64,000 nucleotides of DNA from Rhizobium etli_C (GTDB lineage: Bacteria; Pseudomonadota; Alphaproteobacteria; Rhizobiales; Rhizobiaceae), in the NCBI RefSeq assembly GCF_014198605.1, contig NZ_JACIHU010000016.1. One strand, given 5' to 3'. Positions 28,067-36,839 of the stretch are shown here, one piece after another. Under the pieces are notes generated by a model, which was given only the letters and a program-made list of their open reading frames with translations, was not told the DNA's origin and searched no databases. Within the stretch, counting starts at the first letter, position 1. Each line of letters starts with the position of its first letter. The position numbers and the translations under genes were made by a program.

Positions 28067-28152
28067 TGGGGCCATCGGCAACCCGGGAATATTCGGGGCT
28101 GCGCGCGAAAACGACGGATCGACTCGTCGCTATTGCACCTGGAGATTGTAAC

Positions 28153-28656
28153 ATGGGCAGAGATGTTAAGCGGGATCTCGTGCAACCATCCCTCCTGGAC
28201 CGGCTTACGGACGATGAGCCGCGCAGCTCGTGTGAAGCGCAGGACAAGCGCAGCTTCTCTGTTCGCCAACTGGAAGAGGTGATTCTACGCGATGTTTCCT
28301 GGTTGTTGAACACCAATCAATTGGGTGCAACCGTAGATCTACAAGCGTACCCTCACGTAGCGGCCAGTGCACTTAATTATGGTGCCTGGCCTCTCAGCGG
28401 ACAAATTCGCGAAGGGATGGATAAGAGCGCATTGCGCGAAGCGATAATCGAGAGCCTTCAGCGCTTTGAGCCGCGTCTCTTACCGGACACCCTGAAGGTC
28501 ACGGTCCTGGACGATGGTCAGGGTTGCGGCACTTTTCGCTTTAGGATCGAAGCCGATCTGTGGGCGCAGCCGTTGCCGGTGCGAATGGTGATGCGTACGG
28601 AGGTAGATTCCGAGCTCGAATCCGCCCGCGTTCATCTCGGTACAGAGATAAGCTGA
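28153..28656 (+). CDS. tssE: Type VI baseplate protein TssE (gp25-like)
   Basis: A 167-residue protein from the ATG at 28153 (MGRDVKRDLVQPSLLDRLTD), which has GGAG 8 nt upstream; the longer frame starting at 28066 overlaps the hcp stop and adds 29 atypical residues. The gp25/lysozyme-like baseplate fold shows LNYGAWPLSGQI, REAIIESLQRFEPRLLPDTL and FRFRIEADLWAQPLPVRMVM. The second half of the usual LNYGL(P/R)D motif reads LNYGAWPL. The stop codon overlaps the tssF start (TGATG). Confidence 0.95.
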   Translation: MGRDVKRDLVQPSLLDRLTDDEPRSSCEAQDKRSFSVRQLEEVILRDVSWLLNTNQLGATVDLQAYPHVAASALNYGAWPLSGQIREGMDKSALREAIIESLQRFEPRLLPDTLKVTVLDDGQGCGTFRFRIEADLWAQPLPVRMVMRTEVDSELESARVHLGTEIS

Positions 28657-30542
28657 TGGATCCCCGGCTCCTGCGACTGTACAACGACGAACTTGCTTAT
28701 ATGCGCGAGATGGGGGCCGAGTTCGCCCGCGCATTCCCGAAGGTCGCCGCCCGGCTCGGGATGGAATCAGCGGAGGTCGCCGACCCCTACGTCGAGCGGC
28801 TTCTGGAAGGCTTCGCTTTCATGGCGGCGCGGGTGCAATTGAAGCTTCAGTCTCGCTTTCCGGAATTCACCCAGCACCTCCTGGAGATGGTCTATCCGCA
28901 TTTTCTACCGCCGCTCCCCTCGATGACGATCGTCCGTTTCGAGCCCGACCAGGATGCCGGACGACTTGAAAATGGATACCTCGTGCCGCGGGGAACCAAG
29001 CTTTTGGGCCGTCTTGCTCCGGGCGCCGTCACACATTGCGAGTTCCGCACGGCCCATGATGTGCATCTCTGGCCAATTGTGGTGAGCGCTGCCGATTATT
29101 TTTCGACGCCGGGGCAGATCGCCGCACTGGATCTTCCGGCCCGGCAAGATGCGAAGGCTGCTTTGCGACTACGCCTTCGCACCACCAATGGCATGCCGTT
29201 CAATAAACTCGGACTAGAGGCTCTCACACTGCACCTAACAGGCCCCGGTGGCATCGGCGCCGCACTCGCCGAACAGCTTCTCGGTGACGCATGCAATATC
29301 ATAGCCCGTCCGGTCGGCCGGCCTATCCCTTGGCAGGAAAAGATTCCGGTTCATGCGCTGCAGCAACGCGGTTTGGAGCCGAGCTGTGCTCTCCTGCCCG
29401 AGGTGCCACGCTCTTTCGACGGGTACCGTCTCCTACAGGAGTATTTCGCCCTCGCGGAGCGGACGTTGTTCGTCGAGGTTAGCGGGCTGGCAGACGCAGT
29501 AGCCCTGTCAACTGCCGAGACCCTTGAGATCGTCTTCGCACTCAGACGTGTCGAGCCACGGCTGGAACGACAGCTCGGACCCCAAAATATCGTTCTCTTC
29601 GCAACGCCCGCGATTAATCTCTTCGAACGCCAGGCAGATCTCGTCCACGTGAGCGACAAGAACACCGAGCATCATGTGATTGTTGACAGGATGAGGCCGC
29701 TCGACTTTGAGGTCCACTCGATCCTCGAGATGAGCGGAGACGGGGCGAAAAACGAAGCGGCTCCCGTGAGGTTCTACCCGTTCTATAGCATCAGCGCGCA
29801 CGGTCAGGAGGAGCAGCATTCCAGATACTACGCGATCCGCCGGGAGCAGCGCCTCATGTCGGAGCACCAGCGTCTAAATGGCGCGCGGACTGGCTACATC
29901 GGCAGCGAAACGTTCGTTTCTCTAGTTGATCGCCAAGCGGCTCCCTATTCGGCGGAACTCCGGCATTTGTCTGTAAACTGCCTGTGCTCGAACCGGGATC
30001 TGGCGCTGCTGCTGCCGATCGGCCGGGACGAGACAGACTTCACCCTGGAAATCGGCGCTCCAGTTACCGCCACCCGGTGCGTATCGCCCCCGAGCCGACC
30101 GCGCCACTCCTTCGCCAATGGCGATATCACTTGGCGATTAATTAGCCATCTTTCACTGAACTACCTCTCGATCAGCAATTCCGATAGGAACGACCACCGG
30201 GGCGCAGAAGCGCTACGTGAACTCCTCCGCCTCTACGTCGATCCAGTCAATGCCTTCGCCTCACGGCAGATCGACGGGATCCGGGAGATTCGGTCCAGGC
30301 CTGCGGTCAGGCGATTGTCCAGCGGTGGACAAGCCGCCGTAGCACGTGGGATTGAGGTTGGTATCATCCTGGACGAAGCGGCCTTCGAAGGCGTTGGCAT
30401 CTTTCCGCTCGCCTCCGTGCTCAACCAGTTCTTCGCGAAATACGTATCCATCAACAGCTTCACCGAGATGGTCGTCTCGACGCTACAGCGCGGGGAGGTA
30501 ATGCGATGGCCGACGATGGCCGGCCGCCGGGCGATCCTTTGA
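28656..30542 (+). CDS. tssF: Type VI baseplate protein TssF
   Basis: A 628-residue protein starting MDPRLLRLYNDELAYMREMG, the standard TssF opening, with the ATG overlapping the tssE stop. Other conserved stretches are FPKVAARLGMESAEVADPYV, ERLLEGFAFMAARVQLKLQS, FPEFTQHLLEMVYPHFLPPL, and near the C-terminus VLNQFFAKYVSINSFTEMVV. TssF with TssG and TssE builds the baseplate wedge. It overlaps tssG by 37 nt. Confidence 0.97.
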   Translation: MDPRLLRLYNDELAYMREMGAEFARAFPKVAARLGMESAEVADPYVERLLEGFAFMAARVQLKLQSRFPEFTQHLLEMVYPHFLPPLPSMTIVRFEPDQDAGRLENGYLVPRGTKLLGRLAPGAVTHCEFRTAHDVHLWPIVVSAADYFSTPGQIAALDLPARQDAKAALRLRLRTTNGMPFNKLGLEALTLHLTGPGGIGAALAEQLLGDACNIIARPVGRPIPWQEKIPVHALQQRGLEPSCALLPEVPRSFDGYRLLQEYFALAERTLFVEVSGLADAVALSTAETLEIVFALRRVEPRLERQLGPQNIVLFATPAINLFERQADLVHVSDKNTEHHVIVDRMRPLDFEVHSILEMSGDGAKNEAAPVRFYPFYSISAHGQEEQHSRYYAIRREQRLMSEHQRLNGARTGYIGSETFVSLVDRQAAPYSAELRHLSVNCLCSNRDLALLLPIGRDETDFTLEIGAPVTATRCVSPPSRPRHSFANGDITWRLISHLSLNYLSISNSDRNDHRGAEALRELLRLYVDPVNAFASRQIDGIREIRSRPAVRRLSSGGQAAVARGIEVGIILDEAAFEGVGIFPLASVLNQFFAKYVSINSFTEMVVSTLQRGEVMRWPTMAGRRAIL

Positions 30543-31732
30543 TTTCGGGGGCACTCGGCGACTTCCTAAGCTCGCTCAGGGCCGAACCGCATGCCTGCGA
30601 CTTCTTCCAGGCTCTGCGGCGGATCGATGCAATCTGCTCAGATCGGCCTCGGCTGGGAGAATCGAGCGGTCCCAGCCTGGATCGCGTGCGGATCGCCCAG
30701 CAGCCCTCCCTTGCATTTCCGACTCGATCGATCGCGGGCGTGACTGCGCACGAGGAGAACGACCCCGTAATCTCCACCTACGCCTTCGGCTTGTTTGGAC
30801 CCCACGGTCCCCTCCCATTGCATCTGACGGAGTACGCCCTTCTCCGGCAGCACAACGCCGCGGATGAGACGCTGATCCGATTTGCTGATACCTTTCATCA
30901 TCGAATGGCCTCGTTCTTCTTCCGCGCATGGGCGGAGGGCGAACCGACCGTGAGCTATGACAGGCCACAAGAAGATCGATTTGCCCTTCAGCTCGGCGCG
31001 CTAGCCGGCTTCGGGATGACCTCCCTGCGCGCGCGGGATGCTATGCCTGATCTGGCCAAACTCCACTTCACCGGCCGTCTCGCCTCACACACCCGCAACG
31101 CCGAGGGGCTCGCTGCCATCCTCGCCAGCTTCGTCGAGGCGCCGGTTGATATCCGTGAATTTGTCCCAAAGTGGGTGGATCTGCCCCGCATATCGCTCTG
31201 CCTCCTGGGCCGCGACCCGGCCACGGGCACGCTGAACAGCAACGCTATTGCAGGTGCGAGGGTCAGAGTGTGGCACCATCGGTTCCGACTCATTGTGGGT
31301 CCCCTCAGCCTGGCTCATTACGAATCGCTTCTGCCCGCAGCTCCCGGCCTTAAGTCGATAGCGGAGATCATCTGCAACTACCTTGGAGATGAACTTGACT
31401 GGGAGATTAACCTCGTTCTCCGTCAGGAGCAGGTCCCGGAAGTGCAGTTGGGTCGCTGCGGCAGACTCGGATGGTCCAGTTGGATGGGCAAGCGGAAAAC
31501 GCGCCAGCACGCCGATGACTTGACAACTACCCCGACTGACCGGGGCCCACCGGCTGCCGCATGGCACTCTCCTGAAACGGACATCCATGATGCGGCGGGC
31601 CCGCTCGACCTTCTTTTCGGGCGGGGAGAAGATCTCCTTGGCGAGATCGATCTGGAACGGGTGAATGGCCCACGTAACCTCGATACCAAGTGCGGCGGCA
31701 CGGCGGGCGGCGGCTTGGAAGGCCCGTTATGA
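30506..31732 (+). CDS. tssG: Type VI baseplate protein TssG with aberrant C-terminal extension
   Basis: The frame has 408 residues. Up to about residue 340 it is a normal TssG: PHACDFFQALRRIDAICSDR, PSLAFPTRSI, YAFGLFGPHGPLPLHLTEYA, FADTFHHRMASFFFRAWAEG, RLGWSSWMGKRKTRQHADDL. TssG proteins normally end soon after this. The last 65 or so residues (from about 31535) are translated from the strand opposite a scrap of a CoA-ester lyase gene, so the original stop seems to have been lost when that DNA joined. Whether the longer protein works in the baseplate cannot be told. Confidence 0.93.
   Translation: MADDGRPPGDPLISGALGDFLSSLRAEPHACDFFQALRRIDAICSDRPRLGESSGPSLDRVRIAQQPSLAFPTRSIAGVTAHEENDPVISTYAFGLFGPHGPLPLHLTEYALLRQHNAADETLIRFADTFHHRMASFFFRAWAEGEPTVSYDRPQEDRFALQLGALAGFGMTSLRARDAMPDLAKLHFTGRLASHTRNAEGLAAILASFVEAPVDIREFVPKWVDLPRISLCLLGRDPATGTLNSNAIAGARVRVWHHRFRLIVGPLSLAHYESLLPAAPGLKSIAEIICNYLGDELDWEINLVLRQEQVPEVQLGRCGRLGWSSWMGKRKTRQHADDLTTTPTDRGPPAAAWHSPETDIHDAAGPLDLLFGRGEDLLGEIDLERVNGPRNLDTKCGGTAGGGLEGPL
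31580..31726 (-). pseudogene. HpcH/HpaI-type CoA-ester lyase (malyl/citramalyl-CoA lyase-like) scrap
   Basis: The minus strand reads RAFQAAARRAAALGIEVTWA, then IHPFQIDLAKEIFSPPEKKV and ERARRIMD. This is the C-terminal signature of the citrate-lyase-beta/malyl-CoA-lyase family (RAAxxxGxxGKWAIHPxQI, then A-x-EvFTPsxxEvxxAR). Only about 49 residues survive. It lies between the end of tssG homology and the start of the clpV-like remnant and is read in antisense by the tssG extension. Confidence 0.75.
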
Positions 31733-32260
31733 CAAGCATCGGAAGCTCGACTCTCTTCAGTAAGCTCAACGCAAACTGCAATGGGACCGCCAAGGCCCTT
31801 TGCAAAATTCGCCGTGACGCCTCTTTGGAACGTTATCGCCATTTTGACGCCCTTGAGGCTTCAGCAGCGGAGAGGCCTATCGAGCCGACGATCGCGGCGA
31901 AACTCGACCACCGTGGTTGTCCGCTCGGGCGCTGCGCCCTGGGCCTGGTTGAATCTTCCAGGAGACACGTCGTCGCTAGCACCGCCGGAATCCGCCAACT
32001 CATCGATGTTACAAGGCCGCATGGCGAGATTTGGGTGGGATTTAGCGTGGGTGAGTTCCAAGAGACCCACACGCTTTCTTCACCCCGCCCTCCCCCGCTT
32101 GGCTCTGACGATGCGGGCCAGCAAGACATCTTGGCTGAGCAACGGTCGGCGATTTCGATGCACGAAATAAACGCTTTTCGGCATCTTCGCCGATGGCTTC
32201 GGCAGCATCCTACTCACGCCATCGGGCGCAACCGCGCCTTCTCATCAAATCTGCGGAACA
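31729..32260 (+). pseudogene. Probable tssH (clpV) N-terminal remnant
   Basis: Between tssG and vgrG, where clpV lies in many type VI clusters, the plus strand reads SSTLFSKLNANCNGTAKALC and then degenerates across frames. The opening resembles the ClpV N-domain (LFxKLNxxxxxALExATxFCK). Further weak echoes are NLPGDTSSLA and FGWDLAWVSS in another frame. Neither AAA+ ATPase domain of an intact ~900-residue ClpV is present; only some 530 bases separate tssG and vgrG. Assignment is tentative and leans on gene order. Confidence 0.4.
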
Positions 32261-32269
32261 CACACCACC

Positions 32270-34297
32270 ATGGTCGAGTCAAGAATCGAGAGTCTCTTAA
32301 GGCACAATCGTTTTGTTGCGGTCACTTCGGCCGCGTCCGAGTTGAATGAAATCTCTCTCCGGCGGCTCAGTGGCACCGAGCGGCTGGGGGAACCTTTCCT
32401 CTACGAGGTGAAGCTCGCCAGCCGCAATCCAGTTCAGAACTTTGCTACGATCCCCGGTCAAAACCTGACAATCGGCCTTAAGCTCAAGGACTCGCAAACC
32501 CGCTTCTTCAACGGTGTTGTTACGCGCTTCCAATATCTCGGCCTCGACGATACCGAGCACCTCAACTACGTGGCGCAGGTGCGGCCGTGGATTTCATTGC
32601 TCGAGCATCGCTCTAACAGTCGGGTCTTTCAGAACAAGACGAGCATCGAGATCATCACCACGATTTTTCGAGAACATAAAGGCAATTTCAAGAATCAGAC
32701 CGCCCGACGGTTCCCACAGCGCCCATATTGCGTCCAGTACGATGAAACGGATCTGGCCTTCGTCAGCCGCCTCATGGAGCAGGACGGCATCTACTACTAT
32801 TTTGAACATGCTGAGGACCAACATGACCTGGTGCTGGTCGACAACGCCGCGAGTCACATGGCCTGCACGCCTGAGATCGTAGAGACCCACCACAATCTCA
32901 GGCCTGCCCGAAGTCTTTACCAAGAAGATGTCATCCTGCATTGGGACGAGGTCGTATCGCTACAGCCGAACAAGGTCGTTCTCAGGGACTATGACCATGA
33001 GAAGCCGATGGCAGAACTGACGTCTGTCGCGCGTGTTCCTCCCGTGAGGACAGGCGGCATTCCGCCATGCAAGCTCACGGGAAGCGCCATCACCCGACCG
33101 CGGGAGAGCGTGGCGGTCAGAACGGGCGAGACCTCGTCGGCAAGCAGCGGCTGCACGGCAATGCGGGAGGTCTTCGAGTATCCAGGCCAGTATACAAAAA
33201 AAAGCGATGGCGATTTCTACGCCACCATCCGTGCCGAGGAACTCGCCTGCAACGCTTATCGCGCGCGGATCGAAAGCACTGCGCGCCAGATAACGACCGG
33301 GTCATTATTCAAGGCGGCAAATCCCTTCTACTACGGCCAGGTCGGTTCCCGCCCGAAACCCACCGATCGCTTTCTGGCAGTCGGACAGGACTTCACTGTC
33401 ATCGGTGAGGTGGGGGACGATCTCACTGCGGACACCGTGGGGGGGAAGGGCGAGCGGTTCCTCTATCACAGCAACGTAGAGATTATCCCCGCGACCACCC
33501 AGTACCGACCGAGGCGCCGCACACCGGCGCGGTTGATTCACGGACCGCAGACGGCCGTCGTCGTGGGCCCCGAGGGCGAGTCGATCGCGACGGATAAGTA
33601 CGGCCGTGTGAAGGTTCAGTTCTTCTGGGACCGAGAAGGCGGAAAGAACGAGAACAGCTCCTGCTGGATTCGGGTGGCCCAGAACTTCGCTGGTAAGGGT
33701 TTTGGCAACCTGGTCGTCCCACGGATCGGCCATGAGGTCGTGGTTGATTTCATCCACGGCAATCCCGACACGCCCCTGGTGACCGGCGTCGTATACAATG
33801 GCTCAAATCTGCCGCCTGAAACCCTGCCGACCGACAAAACGCGGTCGACCTTCCGGACGCATACCGATGGCGGCGCCGCTAATGCCTACAATGAACTGCG
33901 CTTTGAGGACAAGCAGGGCCGTGAGGAGGTCTATTTGAAGGCCCAGAAGAATCATACCGTCGAGGTCGGGAATATCTACAGCATCGACGTCAAGAGACAC
34001 TTCCTCCTGACCTCGGGCGGCGCCGCGCCCGACTCCCCTGCCGCAGCGGCCTTAGGTAGCCGCGTCGAGGTAACACCCGACAAGATCCGCCTTGTAGTAT
34101 CGGGCAGAACCGGCCCGCAGGCCATCGAAATCAGCGGCGATGGGATCGCCATTATCGGCACGATGATTGGCGTTATGGCAACGCCTCCGCGGCTCGGGTC
34201 CATCGTCTCCATGCCGCCGCCGACACCGGGTCCACCCACGCCGTCGATAATGAAGCTTATTGCGACACTCGGGCTGCCGCCTGTTACGCCCGAGTGA
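32270..34297 (+). CDS. vgrG: Type VI spike protein VgrG (TssI)
   Basis: A 675-residue VgrG. The gp27-like part (about 20-380) has RRLSGTERLGEPFLYEVKLA, PWISLLEHRSNSRVFQNKTS, RPYCVQYDETDLAFVSRLME and QDGIYYYFEH. The gp5/OB part (about 415-520) has DKYGRVKVQFFWDREGGKNE, SCWIRVAQNFAGKGFGNLVV, PRIGHEVVVDFIHGNPDTPL and VTGVVYNGSNLPPE. The beta-helix needle region follows (YNELRFEDKQGREEVYLKAQ). The tail is short and proline-rich (PPPTPGPPTPS), with no enzyme domain. No PAAR, adaptor or effector gene follows. No strong ribosome site is seen, so it may depend on upstream translation. Confidence 0.97.
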   Translation: MVESRIESLLRHNRFVAVTSAASELNEISLRRLSGTERLGEPFLYEVKLASRNPVQNFATIPGQNLTIGLKLKDSQTRFFNGVVTRFQYLGLDDTEHLNYVAQVRPWISLLEHRSNSRVFQNKTSIEIITTIFREHKGNFKNQTARRFPQRPYCVQYDETDLAFVSRLMEQDGIYYYFEHAEDQHDLVLVDNAASHMACTPEIVETHHNLRPARSLYQEDVILHWDEVVSLQPNKVVLRDYDHEKPMAELTSVARVPPVRTGGIPPCKLTGSAITRPRESVAVRTGETSSASSGCTAMREVFEYPGQYTKKSDGDFYATIRAEELACNAYRARIESTARQITTGSLFKAANPFYYGQVGSRPKPTDRFLAVGQDFTVIGEVGDDLTADTVGGKGERFLYHSNVEIIPATTQYRPRRRTPARLIHGPQTAVVVGPEGESIATDKYGRVKVQFFWDREGGKNENSSCWIRVAQNFAGKGFGNLVVPRIGHEVVVDFIHGNPDTPLVTGVVYNGSNLPPETLPTDKTRSTFRTHTDGGAANAYNELRFEDKQGREEVYLKAQKNHTVEVGNIYSIDVKRHFLLTSGGAAPDSPAAAALGSRVEVTPDKIRLVVSGRTGPQAIEISGDGIAIIGTMIGVMATPPRLGSIVSMPPPTPGPPTPSIMKLIATLGLPPVTPE

Positions 34298-34611
34298 CAC
34301 GATGTCAAGGTGAACTGGTTCTGGGCCTCGGCTGTCCGGAAGTCGTTGCCTTTAAGTCGGCAGGGCCCTGCAGGCGTAGAGAAAAAGCGTAACGGCTTCG
34401 GCGTCGTAAGCTGACCTACCAAATCAACGTGACACTGCGAGATTGCCCGAAAATGAGGAAAGGTTATCGCGCGTGAGCGTTTGTTCCGGGAACTTGCGCC
34501 TCAGTTAGATGGAGTTGCCACGCGAAATCGGCCGCAAGCGGCTCCAAATGCGTCTGGTTTAGGTCTCCACCAAGCTGAAACTGGTGGATGAAATACCTTT
34601 ATCACTCGGCG
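34298..34611. other. Gap after vgrG
   Basis: About 310 bases with no gene. The place where a VgrG-linked effector or adaptor would normally sit is occupied by non-coding sequence and then IS21 debris. Confidence 0.4.
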
Positions 34612-34883
34612 TCACGAAATTGCGATCAGGGCGCGGGCGGCGCAAAAATCAGCGTTCTCGATCTGGGCGTTACAGCGCTGCTTTGCAGGGCGGGCTCTCG
34701 CCTCGAAGCGCTTCTGGCGGAGCGTGGCCGCCTCGAGCAGCAGTCGAAGCCTTTCACCATGCTCGAAGGTGTCTCGCTTCTATTTGCGTTTCGAGTTCCT
34801 GATAGGCGCTGGCCATGCCTGTCAGGCCGAGTTTGCGCAGCATGTCAATGGTGGGATTGTTCAACGTCGCGATAAAAATCATG
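34612..34883 (-). pseudogene. IS21-family istB fragment
   Basis: The minus strand from 34883 reads MIFIATLNNPTIDMLRKLGL, TGMASAYQELETQIEA, then a stop. In the next frame it reads LLEAATLRQKRFEARARPAK, QRCNAQIENADFCAARAL. These two pieces are the N-terminal part of the IstB helper ATPase (LNHPTxDxLxxLxLxGMAxAxxEQ, then RLRxAKLRxxAxxEDxDYRxxRGL). The ATPase motifs are missing. Confidence 0.8.
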
Positions 34884-35012
34884 CGCTGTCCAGCTCGAGG
34901 GAGGACGCTGGCCATGCCCCCGAAGCATAACGGGATACGAATTTGGTATTGGAAGGAAAGGTCGCGACGGAAGTAACATCAGCAGTGACGCAATGACCTA
35001 AGGAACGACGCA

Positions 35013-35984
35013 ATGTACGGCAGAAGGCAGGGGGGTGTTGGCAATAGTTCCGAACAAGGCGGTGAAGACACCTTTAACTGGGTTGAAGGCTTGACTGGCT
35101 CCTCGTCCGGCGAAGCGGCACTGAAAGAAATTTTACTGGCCTGGGCGGAAGACGGGCAGCAGGAGCAGGACGAGGACCGGCACGAGGCAATGGCACGGAT
35201 CGAGGCCTGGACGGAAACCCGCAATTTTCGTGCCCCCCTGAACTTAACATCGCTGTCCCTAACGGCACTGCCCCCCACCTTACCGGCCGGCCTCCAGCGG
35301 CTCAACGCCAATGACAACCGGTTGGGCAGGCTGCCCAACAACCTCCCGCCCGGTCTGCGAAAGCTCTCTGCCTGCGACAACCAGCTGACCACGCTGCCTG
35401 AGGTTCTTCCGGACATGCTCGAGACGCTCTACGTCGACGGCAACCGGCTGACCAGATTGCCGAACGAGCTTCCTTCCGGACTAAAGTATCTCTACGTCAA
35501 CCACAACCGGCTGACCAGTTTGCCCGATAACCTGCCGCCTGAGCTCAGGGAGCTTCATGTCACCCGCAACGAAATCGCGCACCTGCCGGAGAATCTCCCC
35601 CTCGAATTGACGGATCTCCGCGCCGAACTCAATAATATAATTCGCCTGCCCGAGCGCCTTCCTGCAAAGCTCACGAGGCTCGAAGTCCCTCACAATGAAC
35701 TGACTAGCCTACCCGAGGACCTCCCGGCCACCCTAAAGTGGCTCAGCACCGACAGTAATGAACTGACCCACCTGCCCCCTAACCTGCCGAGGGGGCTGGA
35801 GGAGCTTAGCGTTCGTGGAAACAACCTGAGAGGACTTGGCGACGGGCGAACTGCACTGCCGTACATTCTGTCGCAGCTTCCGCCTCATTGCAAAGTGTAC
35901 CTGAATAACAATCCGCTGCCAGATCGACTGCGGGCGCACCTGAGCGCGCAAAGCGGGACGAGCCTTCCGCAGATCTTTTTGTGA
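35013..35984 (+). CDS. NopM-like leucine-rich-repeat effector lacking its ligase domain
   Basis: A 323-residue protein; GGA 8 nt before the ATG supports the start. The N-terminus contains FNWVEGLTG near residue 25 and then a helical stretch (ILLAWAEDGQQEQDEDRHEA). From about residue 85 there are nine LRRs of the IpaH/NopM type (LPxxLxxLxVxxNxLxxLPxx; for example LPPGLRKLSACDNQLTTLPE). The protein stops shortly after the last repeat (ILSQLPPHCKVYLNNNPLPD). In NopM and IpaH proteins an NEL-type E3 ubiquitin ligase domain with a catalytic Cys follows; here it is absent. About 40 bases downstream, in another frame, SKRPFAEAMA (36026-36100) resembles the NEL opening RPLAEAVADW, so a frameshift or deletion probably removed it. 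It may still be secreted and bind targets without ligase activity. Confidence 0.85.
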   Translation: MYGRRQGGVGNSSEQGGEDTFNWVEGLTGSSSGEAALKEILLAWAEDGQQEQDEDRHEAMARIEAWTETRNFRAPLNLTSLSLTALPPTLPAGLQRLNANDNRLGRLPNNLPPGLRKLSACDNQLTTLPEVLPDMLETLYVDGNRLTRLPNELPSGLKYLYVNHNRLTSLPDNLPPELRELHVTRNEIAHLPENLPLELTDLRAELNNIIRLPERLPAKLTRLEVPHNELTSLPEDLPATLKWLSTDSNELTHLPPNLPRGLEELSVRGNNLRGLGDGRTALPYILSQLPPHCKVYLNNNPLPDRLRAHLSAQSGTSLPQIFL

Positions 35985-36510
35985 TGCTGCCTGACAAACG
36001 GGCCAAACTAGGTCCCTGCGTTTTGAGTAAAAGGCCTTTTGCCGAAGCCATGGCGGTGGGGTGCAGGCCAGGTATGACGCGTGCGGATCAAAAACAATGA
36101 GTTTGCAGGTTTATGCCGCTCGCCGGAATATGTTGAGTTGTGGAAGCAACAGACGTCTCACTGAAGACTATGGCCGGAAAGCCCAGGCTCGGCACTTGTG
36201 TCCTTCGGGCGACCTTGCATGCGAGCCAGTTCGTACAAAGGATTACCCGCTATCGCGTACCAGGAGGTGCGACGCGTACGGCCTAGAGGCATTGCCGCCG
36301 GTTGGAACGTTCGGAAGCTGGACCCAGATTTCAACAGGCCTCAAGCGCATCCACCATTTCCACATGGTCCACCCCCAGCATCGCGTATTCGTTGATCTAA
36401 CTACCCGAGACTCCAGCCTACGGGCCTATTTGCATTCGTCGGCGATCGACGACTCTGTCGCCTATTAGTTGAAATAGAGTTTTCGTGGCGAGCCAGCAGA
36501 GGAACAGCCC
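35985..36510. other. Region downstream of the LRR effector
   Basis: About 530 bases. The first 115 hold the possible NEL scrap (36026-36100, frame different from the LRR gene, ending in a stop). The remainder has one open frame (36061-36468) with no recognisable content. Confidence 0.35.
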
Positions 36511-36816
36511 ATGGATGAGAAAAACAGCCCCATTGTTTGCATCTCGGGTGTAGACGAACGAAAGCTCGGCGCCGCTCTAATCGCGGTCCAATCGGCATTT
36601 AGTGTCGCGATTGCGGAACTATCGAAGCTTCACAAAGGGAACAGTCCTCAGTGGTTCGAAGACCTGGAGGAGGTGGTAATCGCTAACGCAAAAGGCACAG
36701 TCACCGAGGGCATCTCGCTGGATGTCGAGGTGGAAAGCCTCAAATTCGGCATCGACGTCCTTCGGGCGATCTTAGATGTCAGCCGCGTTGAGCTAGGCTT
36801 TGCAGCAAAGGAATAA
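36511..36816 (+). CDS. Hypothetical small protein
   Basis: A 101-residue acidic protein (MDEKNSPIVCISGVDERKLG; AALIAVQSAFSVAIAELSKL; SLDVEVESLKFGIDVLRAIL) with regular codon use for this genome and GAGGA before the ATG. It is alpha-helical by composition, with no signal peptide or membrane segment. Family unknown. Another small frame begins 23 nt downstream on the same strand, so the two may form an operon. Confidence 0.6.
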   Translation: MDEKNSPIVCISGVDERKLGAALIAVQSAFSVAIAELSKLHKGNSPQWFEDLEEVVIANAKGTVTEGISLDVEVESLKFGIDVLRAILDVSRVELGFAAKE

Positions 36817-36839
36817 CCTTTCGCCCAAACGAGGTCTCG

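Noticed and set aside
31423..31842. 139-residue minus-strand gene after tssG
   Set aside because: Only the 49-residue lyase-like stretch in another frame is recognisable; this frame is not.
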